The notes beneath the pieces were generated by a model. It was not told where the DNA came from and ran no database searches. It saw only the letters and a program-made list of their open reading frames with translations. Positions 16,173 through 25,287 of a stretch of 47,701 bases of DNA are shown in pieces. Both the position numbers and the translations under genes were made by a program. The stretch comes from Chloroflexota bacterium (GTDB taxonomy: Bacteria > Chloroflexota > Anaerolineae > VGOG01), in contig JAUWOY010000025.1 of assembly GCA_030611885.1 (NCBI GenBank), positions 1 to 47,701 on the forward strand. The letters are read 5' to 3'. Each line of letters starts with the position of its first letter. The stretch's first letter is position 1.

Positions 16173-17284
16173 CCATCAAGAACTTGCCCCACCCGCAGCA
16201 CTTCCTCCTCGGTGTTGTAGCAGTGGGGGGAGACGCGGATGTAGTTCTCGCGCAGGGCGACGATGACTTTGTGGGCGATGAGCTTGTCGTAGTCGGCCTG
16301 GACGTCGGGCGTGGTGAATGAAATGATGGCCGAGCGATGCTCAGGGCGCAGGCAACTGGCGATCTGGTAGCCCCGCTGTTGCAGGTCGTCAATGAGGACA
16401 TCGGTAAGGTGCAGCGTCCAGCGCTGGATCTCCTCGATGCCCACCTCCAGCAGCAGGTTGACAGAAGCCAGCAGCCCCACCATGCCCACCAGGTTCGACG
16501 TCCCCAGCTCGAAGCGCCTGGCGTCGGGTAGGAAAGTGAGGTCGTAATCGCGGAAGTTCAGAAAATCCACCACGCTCTCGGCACCGGCATAAGCCGGCCT
16601 CATCTCTTCGATCAGCTCACGGCGGCAGAAGAGGAAGCCCTGGCCGCAGGGGCCCATCAGCCACTTGGGGCCGCCGCAGGAAAGCAGATCAATCTGGCAC
16701 TCCCGCACGTCGAGCGGGATCGCTCCCAGGGACTGAATGCCGTCCACCACGAAGTAGATGTCCCTGGCTTTGCATAACTCGCCGATGCTCCGGAGGTCGT
16801 TTCTGAAGCCGGTCAGAAACTCCACCGAGCTGGCGGCCACCACCCTGGTCCGCTGGTCAACGTGTGCTTCGAGGTCGTCCACAGCCAGCCCGCCCTCGCG
16901 GTGGGGGACGATGCGGGCCTCCACCCCGCGTCGCTCCAAGTTCAGCCAGGGGTAGACGTTGGCCGGGTACTCCATGTCGCAGAAGATCACGTTGTCGCCG
17001 GGCTGGAAGGGGATGGCGTGGGCGGCGATGTTGAGGCCCTCGGCCGTGTTCTGCACCAGGGAGATCTCTTCGGGGGAGGCATTGATCAGTTGGCCCAGGG
17101 TCTGGCGCAGATCCTGATCCAACGTTTCATACTCCTCCCTGGCTCGGCCAACAAAACGGCGCGCCTCTATGAATCTGGTCATGGCTGCCCGCGTCCGGCC
17201 AGGCAGGGGTGAGGTAGCTGCATGGTTTAGGTAGATGTATTCTTTTGTCAGAGGGAACTCTCGTCTGAGCTCTTCGAGTTTCAT
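16157..17284 (-). CDS. Class V aminotransferase / cysteine desulfurase-like PLP enzyme
   Basis: 375 residues of fold-type I PLP enzyme. YIYLNHAATSPLP at the N-terminus, VQNTAEGLNIAA for phosphate binding, VVDGIQSLGAIPLDV with the ring-binding aspartate, and SCGGPKWLMGPCGQG with the PLP lysine (about residue 208) are clear. The class includes selenocysteine lyase-like and isopenicillin-N epimerase-like enzymes. The conserved flexible-loop cysteine of true NifS/SufS proteins is not evident, so the substrate is uncertain. The frame is open 47 codons upstream, but GGGAGGCTCAAC and the promoter fix the ATG at 17284. Its 3' end overlaps the next gene by four bases. Confidence 0.85.
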   Translation of the reverse strand: MKLEELRREFPLTKEYIYLNHAATSPLPGRTRAAMTRFIEARRFVGRAREEYETLDQDLRQTLGQLINASPEEISLVQNTAEGLNIAAHAIPFQPGDNVIFCDMEYPANVYPWLNLERRGVEARIVPHREGGLAVDDLEAHVDQRTRVVAASSVEFLTGFRNDLRSIGELCKARDIYFVVDGIQSLGAIPLDVRECQIDLLSCGGPKWLMGPCGQGFLFCRRELIEEMRPAYAGAESVVDFLNFRDYDLTFLPDARRFELGTSNLVGMVGLLASVNLLLEVGIEEIQRWTLHLTDVLIDDLQQRGYQIASCLRPEHRSAIISFTTPDVQADYDKLIAHKVIVALRENYIRVSPHCYNTEEEVLRVGQVLDGRDER

Positions 17285-17314
17285 GTTGAGCCTCCCGCGG
17301 ATTGTGTGAAAACC

Positions 17315-17343
17315 ATTATAACACACCCTGGCCCAAAGGACAA
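17315..17343 (-). promoter_or_regulatory. Promoter for the aminotransferase gene
   Basis: On the minus strand TTGTCC, a 17-base spacer and TATAAT, about 30 bases before the ATG at 17284. It is placed back to back with a plus-strand promoter starting at 17348. Confidence 0.75.
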
Positions 17344-17347
17344 GCTG

Positions 17348-17376
17348 TTGACTAAGGACGAGAAAGGTGATATACT
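17348..17376 (+). promoter_or_regulatory. Promoter for the MBL-fold gene and downstream genes
   Basis: TTGACT, a 17-base spacer and TATACT. Transcription would begin near 17383, about 60 bases before the first ATG. The -35 boxes of the two divergent promoters are only four bases apart, so their polymerases should compete. Confidence 0.75.
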
Positions 17377-17442
17377 GTGAAGTATCAGGACACCCGGCAT
17401 CACTATTAAGCTGGGAATCAAACAACTAACTGGAGGTGCAAA

Positions 17443-18075
17443 ATGATAGAGAACATCCATTGGTTAGGGCATGACACTTTCAGGATCGAGAACGACAAGA
17501 CTATCTACATTGATCCCTATGAGCTGAGGAGCAGGCCGCCCAAGGCCGACCTGATTCTCATCACCCACGACCACTTCGACCATTGTTCTCCAGATGATGT
17601 AGCCAGGGTAGCCAAAGACGACACCGTGATCGTGACCATCGCTGCGGCGGCACAGAAGCTAAAGGGCGACGTGCGGGTGGTGAAGCCGGGTGAGAGCCTC
17701 GTTGTGCAGGGCATCCCCATCGAGACAGTCCCCGCCTACAACGTGAACAAGTTCCGCAGTCCCGGCGTGCCCTTTCATCCGAAAGAGAGCGGCCACGTGG
17801 GCTTCATCATCACCGTGGGAGGGGTGCGCATCTATCACGCTGGCGACACCGACGTCATTCCTGAGATGGATGACATTGAGGCCGACATCGCGCTGTTGCC
17901 CGCAGGGGGGACTTACACCATGACGGCTGAAGAGGCCGCCCAGGCCGCGAACAGGATCAAGCCCCAGGTAGCCATTCCCATGCACTGGGGCGCTATCGTG
18001 GGGTCCGCCAGCGACGCCCAGCGCTTCAGCGACCTGTGCGAAGTGGAAGTGGCTATCCTCACCCAGGAGGGATGA
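17443..18075 (+). CDS. MBL-fold metal-dependent hydrolase (UPF0173-like)
   Basis: 210 residues. The metallo-beta-lactamase signature THDHFDH is at 41-47, a further aspartate is in YHAGDTDVIPEM near 133, and the last histidine is in AIPMHWGAIVG near 180, giving a two-metal site. The short length and the WLGHDTFRIE start fit the UPF0173/UlaG-like group. The substrate is not known. The ATG follows GGAGGTGCAAA. It is the first plus-strand gene after the divergent promoter, and the secreted repeat protein starts 50 bases downstream. Confidence 0.88.
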   Translation: MIENIHWLGHDTFRIENDKTIYIDPYELRSRPPKADLILITHDHFDHCSPDDVARVAKDDTVIVTIAAAAQKLKGDVRVVKPGESLVVQGIPIETVPAYNVNKFRSPGVPFHPKESGHVGFIITVGGVRIYHAGDTDVIPEMDDIEADIALLPAGGTYTMTAEEAAQAANRIKPQVAIPMHWGAIVGSASDAQRFSDLCEVEVAILTQEG

Positions 18076-18125
18076 ATCATCCTGCGGGAAGGTAGCTGAA
18101 ACATAATACAAAAAGGAGGAAAAAG

Positions 18126-19160
18126 ATGAACGAGAGGCGAATGTACATTTGGATAACAGTGGGAGGCTTGGCGCTGATGGCCTTGCTTCTCCTGGCTGGC
18201 AGTGCCGTAGCCGGCGACCGTGCCGCTGGCCCCGACGTCTACCCTGACGCCGTTGCTTTTCAGACCACCTCAGGCTGGAGCAGCGGCTGGGTGGACATCG
18301 CCACAGACACGGCGACGACCTTCCCCCACGATCTGGGCGGAGACCCAGATGACTACGCCGTTGAGCTGTGGCTCAGGGACACGGCAACAGGCGGCAAAGG
18401 CATCAACAGTTGGGGTATTGGCGGGTTCGAAGCCGGCGGCAACTTCCGGGGGGCACATTGGCAGAACCTGACTGACACGACCATCGAGGTGTTCCGTCAT
18501 AGTGATGACGTCTTTGCCGATCAGGTGCGCGTGCGGGTCTGGATTCCCGATCCCCCCGTCTGGGACAGCGACTGGGTGAGCATTGCCACAGACGAATTGA
18601 GGTCCTTGACCCACAGTCTAGGCGGAGACGTGGATGACTACGTCGTTGGCCTGTGGCTCAAGGATACGACGCCGGACGGCATAGGCATCAATACGCGGTG
18701 TTACGGCGGGCTGGAAGCGGATGGCCAGCGCCGTGGGGCGGCCTGGCAGGACTTGACGAACACCACGATAGACGTCTTGCGCTATCCAAATGACGACTGG
18801 GCCAATCAGGTTCGCGTCCGCATCTTCGTCCCCGACCCGCCCGATTGGGACAGTGGTTGGGCGACCGTCGCCACAGACACGGCGCAGATATTCACCCACA
18901 ACCTGGGCGGGAATCCGGGTCTCTACCTCGTCCGTGCATGGCAGAGGGACACCTCTCAAGGCGGCATCGGCATCAACCACCGCTTTGTGGGCGGTTTTGA
19001 GGCGGGCGGCAGCTTCTTCGGAGCCAACTGGGAGAACCTGACCGATACGACTATCAACTTCTTCCGCCGTCCGAACGACGGAGTTGCCGACCAGGTGCGC
19101 GTCCGCATCTGGGTGAGGGAGTATAAGGTCCACTTGCCCCTGGTCTTGAAGGGCTACTAG
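18126..19160 (+). CDS. Secreted triple-repeat protein ending in an LPLVLK motif
   Basis: 344 residues. A signal peptide (MNERRMYIWITVGGLALMA, cut after about AVA at 29) is followed by three tandem repeats of about 95 residues. Each begins W-x-SGW or SDW, has an HxLGG turn, a GIN motif, GG-x-EA(D)G, GA-x-W-x-(N/D)LT-(D/N)TTI, and ends ADQVRVRIW or NQVRVRIF followed by PDPP. The all-beta look suggests a lectin-like sandwich, but I do not recognise the family. The chain stops at HLPLVLKGY, a motif familiar at the ends of Chloroflexota exported proteins. The first 330 residues are duplicated in the gene at 21378. Confidence 0.8.
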   Translation: MNERRMYIWITVGGLALMALLLLAGSAVAGDRAAGPDVYPDAVAFQTTSGWSSGWVDIATDTATTFPHDLGGDPDDYAVELWLRDTATGGKGINSWGIGGFEAGGNFRGAHWQNLTDTTIEVFRHSDDVFADQVRVRVWIPDPPVWDSDWVSIATDELRSLTHSLGGDVDDYVVGLWLKDTTPDGIGINTRCYGGLEADGQRRGAAWQDLTNTTIDVLRYPNDDWANQVRVRIFVPDPPDWDSGWATVATDTAQIFTHNLGGNPGLYLVRAWQRDTSQGGIGINHRFVGGFEAGGSFFGANWENLTDTTINFFRRPNDGVADQVRVRIWVREYKVHLPLVLKGY

Positions 19161-19232
19161 CCCGGATCTCCGATCTGCCCCCAGGTACATACCACACGGA
19201 GGTCTGGGACGAAGGGAAGACCCACCTCTTTA

Positions 19233-19286
19233 GTTCCGCCTGGGTGACTGTCAAGTAGCGAGCGAAGAAGTCAACCTGGACGGAAC
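19233..19286. repeat. Imperfect inverted repeat after the secreted gene
   Basis: GTTCCGCCTGGGTGACT (19233-19249) pairs with AGTCAACCTGGACGGAAC (19269-19286) with small mismatches, in the 240-base gap after the first secreted gene. No T-run follows, so I do not call it a terminator. Confidence 0.45.
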
Positions 19287-19320
19287 TTGACGCTTTGAAG
19301 CTTGCTGCTGTAAAGATTCT

Positions 19321-19383
19321 GCGTGAAACATGAACCGTGATACGTGAACAGGCTGTTTTCACGCATCACGGTTCACGCATCAT
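19321..19383. repeat. Heptamer-periodic inverted repeat
   Basis: CGTGAAA, CATGAAC, CGTGATA, CGTGAAC on the left and CATCACG, GTTCACG, CATCATG on the right form a hairpin in which one arm has one heptamer more than the other. It ends 18 bases before the amidohydrolase ATG. Confidence 0.7.
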
Positions 19384-19400
19384 GGTCAGGAGGTGATCAG

Positions 19401-21215
19401 ATGTCACGAGAAGTTGCACGTATTACCAGGAGGGATTTCCTCAGGAAGTCGGCGCTGGCCACCGGCGCTGCCGTCGTCGGAGGACTGCTGGAGGCCTGCG
19501 GGCGGAGGGCCGGGCTTCGCACACCCACGCTAGCTCCTCCATCGCCGATCCCCACGGCTACCGAGACCCTCGCACCACCGACTGCCACGCCCCTCCCACC
19601 ACCGACCGCCACACCCCTCCCGCCCGAGCTGGCGGCCGACATGGTGCTAACGGGCGGCAAGGTCATCACCGTGGATCCGGCCGACACTATCGCCCAGGCG
19701 GTGGCGGTCAAAGATGGCCTCATCCAGGCCGTGGGCGGTGACGAGGCTATCCGCGCCCTGATCGGCGAGAAGACGAAGGTGGTTGACCTGGGCGGCCGGG
19801 CTGTGACCCCTGGCCTGGTTGATCCCCATAACCATTTGCAGGTCTGGGGGCTGTTGCAAGGTTTCTACGTGGCCCTCATGCCGCCGGAGGTCAGGACCAT
19901 GGACGACCTCAGAAAGCGGCTGGCCGAGACCATTGCCCAGACTCCAGAGGGCGAGTGGGTGCAGGGGTATTTTCTCACCGTGGTGGGCGGCGGGCTCCCC
20001 ACCCGTCACGATCTCGACCCCATCTCGCCCCATCACCCGGTCTGGGTCATACAGCAGGGCGGACACTACGGTTCGGCCAACAGCCTGGCGCTGCAGATGG
20101 CCGGCATCACCGCCGACACGCCGGACCCGGTCGGCGGGGTGATCGAGCGGGAGAGCAGCGGCGAGCCAAGCGGCGTGTTCTACAACCACCGCGCCATGGA
20201 CGTGCTGCGGCGGCATGTCCCCCAGCCCACGGTGGAGATGGCGCGCGACAACATCGCCGCCGCTCAGCCCATTTTCGCCGCTGGCGGCGTCACCACCTTC
20301 CACGATAACAACGTGCGCGGTGTGGACACTGTCGGCGCCTACTTCGATACCGACCGGGAAGGGAAGATGCTCATCCGCGGCCAAGTGTACTATACTCTGG
20401 AGTGGCCCGGCGACCTGGAGCGCGCGCTGAAGGAGGTCGAATACTACCAGGGTAATGGCTTCATGCGCTTCGCCGGCTTCAAGTTCCTGCTCGACGGTCA
20501 GGCCCAGATGGCCTACTGTCACGAACCGCACAACGGCGTGCGTTGGGACACGCCTACCTGGGATCCGAAGATATTCAAAGAAACCGTCCGCGCTCTGCAC
20601 GACACCGGCCTGCAGATCTGCGTCCACTGCATGGGCGACGCGGCGGTGGACCTGACGCTGGACGCCTACGAAGAGGCGATGAACGCCAATCCCCGCCCCG
20701 ACCCTCGCCACCGCATCGAGCACTGCATCCTGAGCACGCCGCAGGCTACCGGGCGCATCAAGGATCTGGGAGTGGTGGTCAGCACTCAGCCCCAGTTCAT
20801 CCGGTTGGGCGGCGATCTTTATGCGGACATGTTCGGTGAGGAGCGAGCAAAGCGGGTGATCGTCACCCGCGAGTGGCTGGAAGCTGGCGTCCCCGTGGCC
20901 CTGGGCTCCGACTCCCCCACCACTCCCTGGCTTACGCCTCAGATTACGCTGTTTGGAGCCGTGACTCGCATCACCTTCTCCAACCAGTTTTACGAGCCCG
21001 AACAGAGCATGACCATCCAGGAGGCGCTGCGCGCTCACACCATGAGCGCAGCCTACGCCGGCTTCGAGGAGGACGTCAAGGGCTCCGTCGAGGTGGGGAA
21101 GCTGGCCGATTTGGCGGTCTGGAGCGAGGACCCGTACACGGCGCCGCTGAAGCGGTTGTGGCAAATCCCCATCGTGATGACGCTGGTTGGTGGGGAGATC
21201 GTCTATCAAGTGTGA
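19401..21215 (+). CDS. Tat-exported amidohydrolase (YtcJ-like, Amidohydro_3)
   Basis: 604 residues. The N-terminus has a twin-arginine signal (TRRDFLRKSALATGAAVVGG) ending in LLEAC, possibly a lipoprotein cysteine, then a Thr/Pro-rich spacer to about 80. The catalytic part shows VDPHNH (metal-binding HxH), FKFLLDGQAQM, ICVHCMGDAAVDL with a metal histidine, HRIEHCIL and the aspartate in ALGSDSPTTP. YtcJ-like enzymes are exported or cytoplasmic metal-dependent hydrolases of unknown amide or imine substrates. AGGAGGTGATCAG fixes the ATG at 19401, although the frame is open 19 codons upstream. It is flanked on both sides by paralogous secreted repeat proteins. Confidence 0.9.
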   Translation: MSREVARITRRDFLRKSALATGAAVVGGLLEACGRRAGLRTPTLAPPSPIPTATETLAPPTATPLPPPTATPLPPELAADMVLTGGKVITVDPADTIAQAVAVKDGLIQAVGGDEAIRALIGEKTKVVDLGGRAVTPGLVDPHNHLQVWGLLQGFYVALMPPEVRTMDDLRKRLAETIAQTPEGEWVQGYFLTVVGGGLPTRHDLDPISPHHPVWVIQQGGHYGSANSLALQMAGITADTPDPVGGVIERESSGEPSGVFYNHRAMDVLRRHVPQPTVEMARDNIAAAQPIFAAGGVTTFHDNNVRGVDTVGAYFDTDREGKMLIRGQVYYTLEWPGDLERALKEVEYYQGNGFMRFAGFKFLLDGQAQMAYCHEPHNGVRWDTPTWDPKIFKETVRALHDTGLQICVHCMGDAAVDLTLDAYEEAMNANPRPDPRHRIEHCILSTPQATGRIKDLGVVVSTQPQFIRLGGDLYADMFGEERAKRVIVTREWLEAGVPVALGSDSPTTPWLTPQITLFGAVTRITFSNQFYEPEQSMTIQEALRAHTMSAAYAGFEEDVKGSVEVGKLADLAVWSEDPYTAPLKRLWQIPIVMTLVGGEIVYQV

Positions 21216-21377
21216 GGAAGGGATGGCCCAGCAAGCACCGACTGCAGGAAGAAGGAGGATGAGGGCGGTGAAACGCTGGAGGAAAGGAGGGGAAAATGGC
21301 ACTATGACAAAAGTGATACGCCGAAATGCGCTGGACTGGCTGTCCAGCGGGAGCAAACATAATGCAGAGGAGGAAAA

Positions 21378-24300
21378 ATGAACGAGAGACGAATGCAAAT
21401 CTGGATAATGGTGGGAGGCTTGGCACTGGCGGCCTTGTTCCTCTTTGCTGGCAATGTCGTAGCCAGCTACCCGGCTAGCTCGCTCGACGCCGCCGCTCTT
21501 CAGGACACCACAAGCTGGAACAGCGGTTGGGTGGACGTCGCCACAGACACGGCGGTGACCTTCACCCACAATCTGGGCGGAAACCCGGATGACTACGCCG
21601 TTGAGCTGTGGTTCAGGGACACGGACACAGGCGGCATCGGCATCAATAGCTTTGGTGCTGGTGGGCTGGAAGCCGGTGGCAATTTCCTGGGAGCCCATTG
21701 GCAGGAGTTGACCGACACGACCGTCGAGGTGGTCCGTCGTAGGGATGACACCTTTGCCGATCAGGTGCGCGTGCGGATCTGGATTCCCGATCCCCCCGTC
21801 TGGGACAGTCAATGGGTGGACATTGCCCCAGGCGCGCTGGAGACGCTGACCCACAATCTAGGTGGAGACGTGGATGACTACGTCGTCGGCCTGTGGTTCA
21901 AGGACACGACGCCCGATGGCATGGGCATCAACGTGCGGTGCTACGGTGGGATGGAAGCGGCTGGCCAGCTTCGCGGGGCAGCCTGGCAGAACTTCACGGA
22001 CACCACGATTGACGTCTGGCGCTATCCGAACGATGGCTGGGCCGATCAGGTGCGCGTCCGCATCTTCGCCCCCGACCTGCCTGACTGGGACAGCGGCTGG
22101 GTGGATGTCGCCGCGGGGACGGTGGATACCCTGACCCACAGCCTGGGCGGAGATCCGAATCACTACATCGTCCGTGGATGGCAAAGGGACACCGATGGCG
22201 GCATCGGCATCAACCACCGGTTCGTGGGCGGTTTTGAGGTGGGTGGCAGCTTGTTCGGGTCCAACTGGGCCGGATTGACCGATGAGACGATCAATGTCTT
22301 ACGCCGCCCGAACGACTTGGTCGCCGACCAGGTGCGCGTCCGCATCTGGGTGAAGGAGTTCCCGGTGGAGCCCGGCTCCCTCTCCGCCACCCTGGGGGTG
22401 GGGCAGCAGGAAGAAATCACCCTCACCATCAACAACACCGACACCGACCCGCTCACCTTCGAGATTCGAGAGCAGGTCCCGATCACGGCTACCGAGTTCC
22501 TGCTGCTCGATCACGGCAGGGACAAGACCTTCTTCGACGGTCACTCCTACGACACTGTGAGCGAGGCCGAGTTCGCGGCTCTCTCAGCGGAAGAGATGGG
22601 GCAGTACCGCGCGGTGTACCTGGAGCCATCCTGGAGTGACTACGGAAGCCTGAATCTGACCAACCTGGCCGCCTATGTGCAGGCGGGCGGGGTGGCGGTG
22701 ATCAACATCGCCGGCAACATCGGCTCCGCCGACGCCATAGACCCGGCCGGCACGGACTATCATCGAACATGGACCCACAATGCCGAGACCATCTTGCTGT
22801 CCGAGCATCCCTACATCACCGGCCAGCCCTACGGCGGGAGTTTGCTGACGACCAGTGATTTCAACTCGTGGGGTTCGACCGATCACGGCTGGCTGACCGG
22901 CTATCCGTCCGATAGCCAGGTGGTGCTTCAGAACACCGATGGGCCTTCCTGGTTGCAGTACCCCTACGGATCAGGCCAGGTGATCGTCACCACGCTGACC
23001 TACGGGTGGGGAGGCGGTGGTGGCCGCGGCGCACCTCTGGAGAACCTGGTCGAATACGCGCTGGATCTCTCCGGCATCCCCTGGCTGGACGAGAGCCCTG
23101 TCACCGGCACCGTGGCTGCAGGGGAATCCCAGCCGGTCACGGCGACCTTCGATGCCTCAGGCCTGGCGCCAGGGGTCTACACCGCCGACCTTATGGTGGA
23201 CATCAGCGACTTGGTTAGCACGGTGATCACCGTGCCCGTGACCATGAACGTGACTGAGTTCGGGCTCTCTCCTTCGACCAAGGACGTGGACTTAGACATA
23301 GCCAACCCCGGCGACCGCCTGACCTACTCCATCGTGCTGGCTAACGCCGAAGCCACGCCCATCAATGCTGTCCTTACAGACACCATCCCCGTCAACACCA
23401 CCTACGTGGCGGACAGCGCAACCGGCGGCGCCACCTACAATGCCGCCGAGGATCGTATCGAATGGAGCGGCACGGTGCCTGGCAGCGGCTCCCAGACTAT
23501 CACATTCCAGGTGGATGTCAACGCGCCTCTCCACGACCATGCTGCCGTCTTCAACACTGTCCTCATTGAGGACCTGACCAACGGCATCGGTCACTGGCGT
23601 CAGGTGACAACAGACATCGAAGCCCCGGTCTTGACCGGTTCGTACAAGTACGTGACCCCTGAGGTGGTCTCTCCTGGTGATACCCTCACCTTCACCGTCT
23701 TCATGCTCAACACGGGGAGCGCCGATGCTGTGGGAGTCACCATGCAAGACCCCATTCCTGACTACGCCACCTACGTGGCCGATAGCGTCACCGGCGGGGC
23801 CACTTACAACGCCGCCCAGGACCGCGTCGAGTGGGAGGGGACCATCGCGGCGGGCGGCTCCACGACCGTGACCTTCCAGGTTACGGCCGACCCGACCACG
23901 CGAGGGCTGCCCATCATCAACCGGGCAACCATCAGTCACCCCTGGGCCTACACGACCTATGAGTACGCTGCGGCTGGTGTGCTGACCGGGGCCGACATCC
24001 TGGTGGTGGAGGACGACTACACAGGCACCGATGTGCGCGACACCTATACGGAGGCTCTGGAGGCCAACGGCTATACCAGCTACGACTTCTTCCCGGCGGA
24101 CTACATCGGCACGCCGCTCACCACAACTCTTCGATCCTACCCGGTCGTCATCTGGTACACGGGCGTGGCTTTTAGGCTGGGCACCACCGACCGTGATGCC
24201 ATCGCCGATTACCTGAGCAACGGCGGCCGGCTCTTCATCACCGGCCAGGACAACGCCGAGGAAACAAAGGGCTCGGATTTCCTTAGGGACACCCTCCACA

Positions 24301-25055
24301 TCAGCTTCGTGCAGGATGCCCCCAGTGGCGACAAGGGGGTGGTGGGCATCTCCGGCGAGATCCTGGAGGTCATCTCCGCCACCATTGACACCTACGACCC
24401 CGATATCATCGAGCCAGCCGATTCCCTGGCTGTGCCCATCATTGAGTACACCGGGGTGACAACGGGCACAGCGGGCGTCCGCTTCGCGGAGGACAACAGC
24501 CACGGCGTCTTCCTGGGCTTCGAGTTCGAGGCGGTGACGGAGCAGACTGAGCGCGAGGAGGTGATGGGGCGTATCATGGGTTGGCTCTACGGCAGTAAAG
24601 TCTACCTGCCCCTCGTGCTGAAGGCCTACACCAGCGAAACCGAACTGGCCTACGACGATGGCGCGATGGACACCAACACCTCCTGGGAGACTGGCAAGGG
24701 CTTTGCCGTGCGTTTCACCCCGCCAGCGGACCAGGCCCAGTTGATGCGGGCCAGGTACTACCTCCAGGACCCCCGGCCCATTGAGGTGCACGTGTGGGAT
24801 GAAAATCACAACGACCTGATCGCCCCCTTCACGGCCAACACCGGCCAGGACGGATGGAACGATGTGGACCTCTCGGCCTACAACCTCACCGTGAGCGGCG
24901 ATTTCTACGTGGGCTTCTTTCACCTGGAGGACTACCGGCCCACGCTGGGGATTGACACCACCTCCGCCGATGATCGCAGCTTCGAGGTAGACGGTGAATA
25001 CTGGGAGCAACAGGGCAGTGACTATATGATCCGGGCTGTGGTTGTGGAGCAGTAG
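21378..25055 (+). CDS. Large secreted multidomain protein: triple repeat, DUF11-like domains, C-terminal beta domain
   Basis: 1225 residues. Signal peptide (about 1-29), then three repeats (about 47-330) closely matching those of the gene at 18126. Next is a NEW3-like segment (LSATLGVGQQEEITLTIN), a ThuA/GATase-like alpha/beta region (FLLLDHGRDKTFFDG to about 560), and two DUF11-type domains, each with TYVADSxTGGATYNA. A second alpha/beta region (DILVVEDDYTGTDVRDTY) ends at VYLPLVLKAY near 1083, and a final 140-residue beta domain contains DDGAMDTNTSW and ends at the stop. It is exported and probably binds carbohydrate or other surface polymers; no catalytic site is recognised. AGAGGAGGAAAA precedes the ATG. 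Confidence 0.82.
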   Translation: MNERRMQIWIMVGGLALAALFLFAGNVVASYPASSLDAAALQDTTSWNSGWVDVATDTAVTFTHNLGGNPDDYAVELWFRDTDTGGIGINSFGAGGLEAGGNFLGAHWQELTDTTVEVVRRRDDTFADQVRVRIWIPDPPVWDSQWVDIAPGALETLTHNLGGDVDDYVVGLWFKDTTPDGMGINVRCYGGMEAAGQLRGAAWQNFTDTTIDVWRYPNDGWADQVRVRIFAPDLPDWDSGWVDVAAGTVDTLTHSLGGDPNHYIVRGWQRDTDGGIGINHRFVGGFEVGGSLFGSNWAGLTDETINVLRRPNDLVADQVRVRIWVKEFPVEPGSLSATLGVGQQEEITLTINNTDTDPLTFEIREQVPITATEFLLLDHGRDKTFFDGHSYDTVSEAEFAALSAEEMGQYRAVYLEPSWSDYGSLNLTNLAAYVQAGGVAVINIAGNIGSADAIDPAGTDYHRTWTHNAETILLSEHPYITGQPYGGSLLTTSDFNSWGSTDHGWLTGYPSDSQVVLQNTDGPSWLQYPYGSGQVIVTTLTYGWGGGGGRGAPLENLVEYALDLSGIPWLDESPVTGTVAAGESQPVTATFDASGLAPGVYTADLMVDISDLVSTVITVPVTMNVTEFGLSPSTKDVDLDIANPGDRLTYSIVLANAEATPINAVLTDTIPVNTTYVADSATGGATYNAAEDRIEWSGTVPGSGSQTITFQVDVNAPLHDHAAVFNTVLIEDLTNGIGHWRQVTTDIEAPVLTGSYKYVTPEVVSPGDTLTFTVFMLNTGSADAVGVTMQDPIPDYATYVADSVTGGATYNAAQDRVEWEGTIAAGGSTTVTFQVTADPTTRGLPIINRATISHPWAYTTYEYAAAGVLTGADILVVEDDYTGTDVRDTYTEALEANGYTSYDFFPADYIGTPLTTTLRSYPVVIWYTGVAFRLGTTDRDAIADYLSNGGRLFITGQDNAEETKGSDFLRDTLHISFVQDAPSGDKGVVGISGEILEVISATIDTYDPDIIEPADSLAVPIIEYTGVTTGTAGVRFAEDNSHGVFLGFEFEAVTEQTEREEVMGRIMGWLYGSKVYLPLVLKAYTSETELAYDDGAMDTNTSWETGKGFAVRFTPPADQAQLMRARYYLQDPRPIEVHVWDENHNDLIAPFTANTGQDGWNDVDLSAYNLTVSGDFYVGFFHLEDYRPTLGIDTTSADDRSFEVDGEYWEQQGSDYMIRAVVVEQ

Positions 25056-25065
25056 TATGCGCTCA

Positions 25066-25096
25066 GACCCTTGGGGTTTTCAAAACCCCAAGGGTC
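25066..25096. terminator. Perfect hairpin after the large secreted gene
   Basis: GACCCTTGGGGTTTT and AAAACCCCAAGGGTC form a 15-base stem with almost no loop, 11 bases after the stop codon. It is followed by a second, clearer terminator. Confidence 0.6.
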
Positions 25097-25113
25097 TCGG
25101 TTTCTGACAACGC

Positions 25114-25154
25114 AAAAAGGGAGCAGATCCAGGATTCGATCTGCTCCCTTTTTT
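25114..25154. terminator. Bidirectional rho-independent terminator
   Basis: AAAAAGGGAGCAGATC pairs with GATCTGCTCCCTTTTT around an eight-base loop, with a T-run on either strand. It can end the plus-strand secreted-protein transcript and the minus-strand tig-clpP-clpX transcript. Confidence 0.88.
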
Positions 25155-25180
25155 CGTCTTTACTACCGGACGCTTCTCAA

Positions 25181-25275
25181 GACTTCCGAAGTTTCGACAA
25201 TGTCTATGCACTGTGGAGCATGAGCAACAAGCCAATGAATAGCGCAGGGTTGCACTTATGGAAACTTCGGAAGTC
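25181..25275. repeat. Inverted repeat downstream of clpX
   Basis: GACTTCCGAAGTTT (25181-25194) and AAACTTCGGAAGTC (25262-25275) are perfect 14-base arms 67 bases apart. Together with the terminator they fill the gap between the secreted gene and clpX; no gene is seen there. Confidence 0.65.
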
Positions 25276-25287
25276 CGGCGGAAGGCG

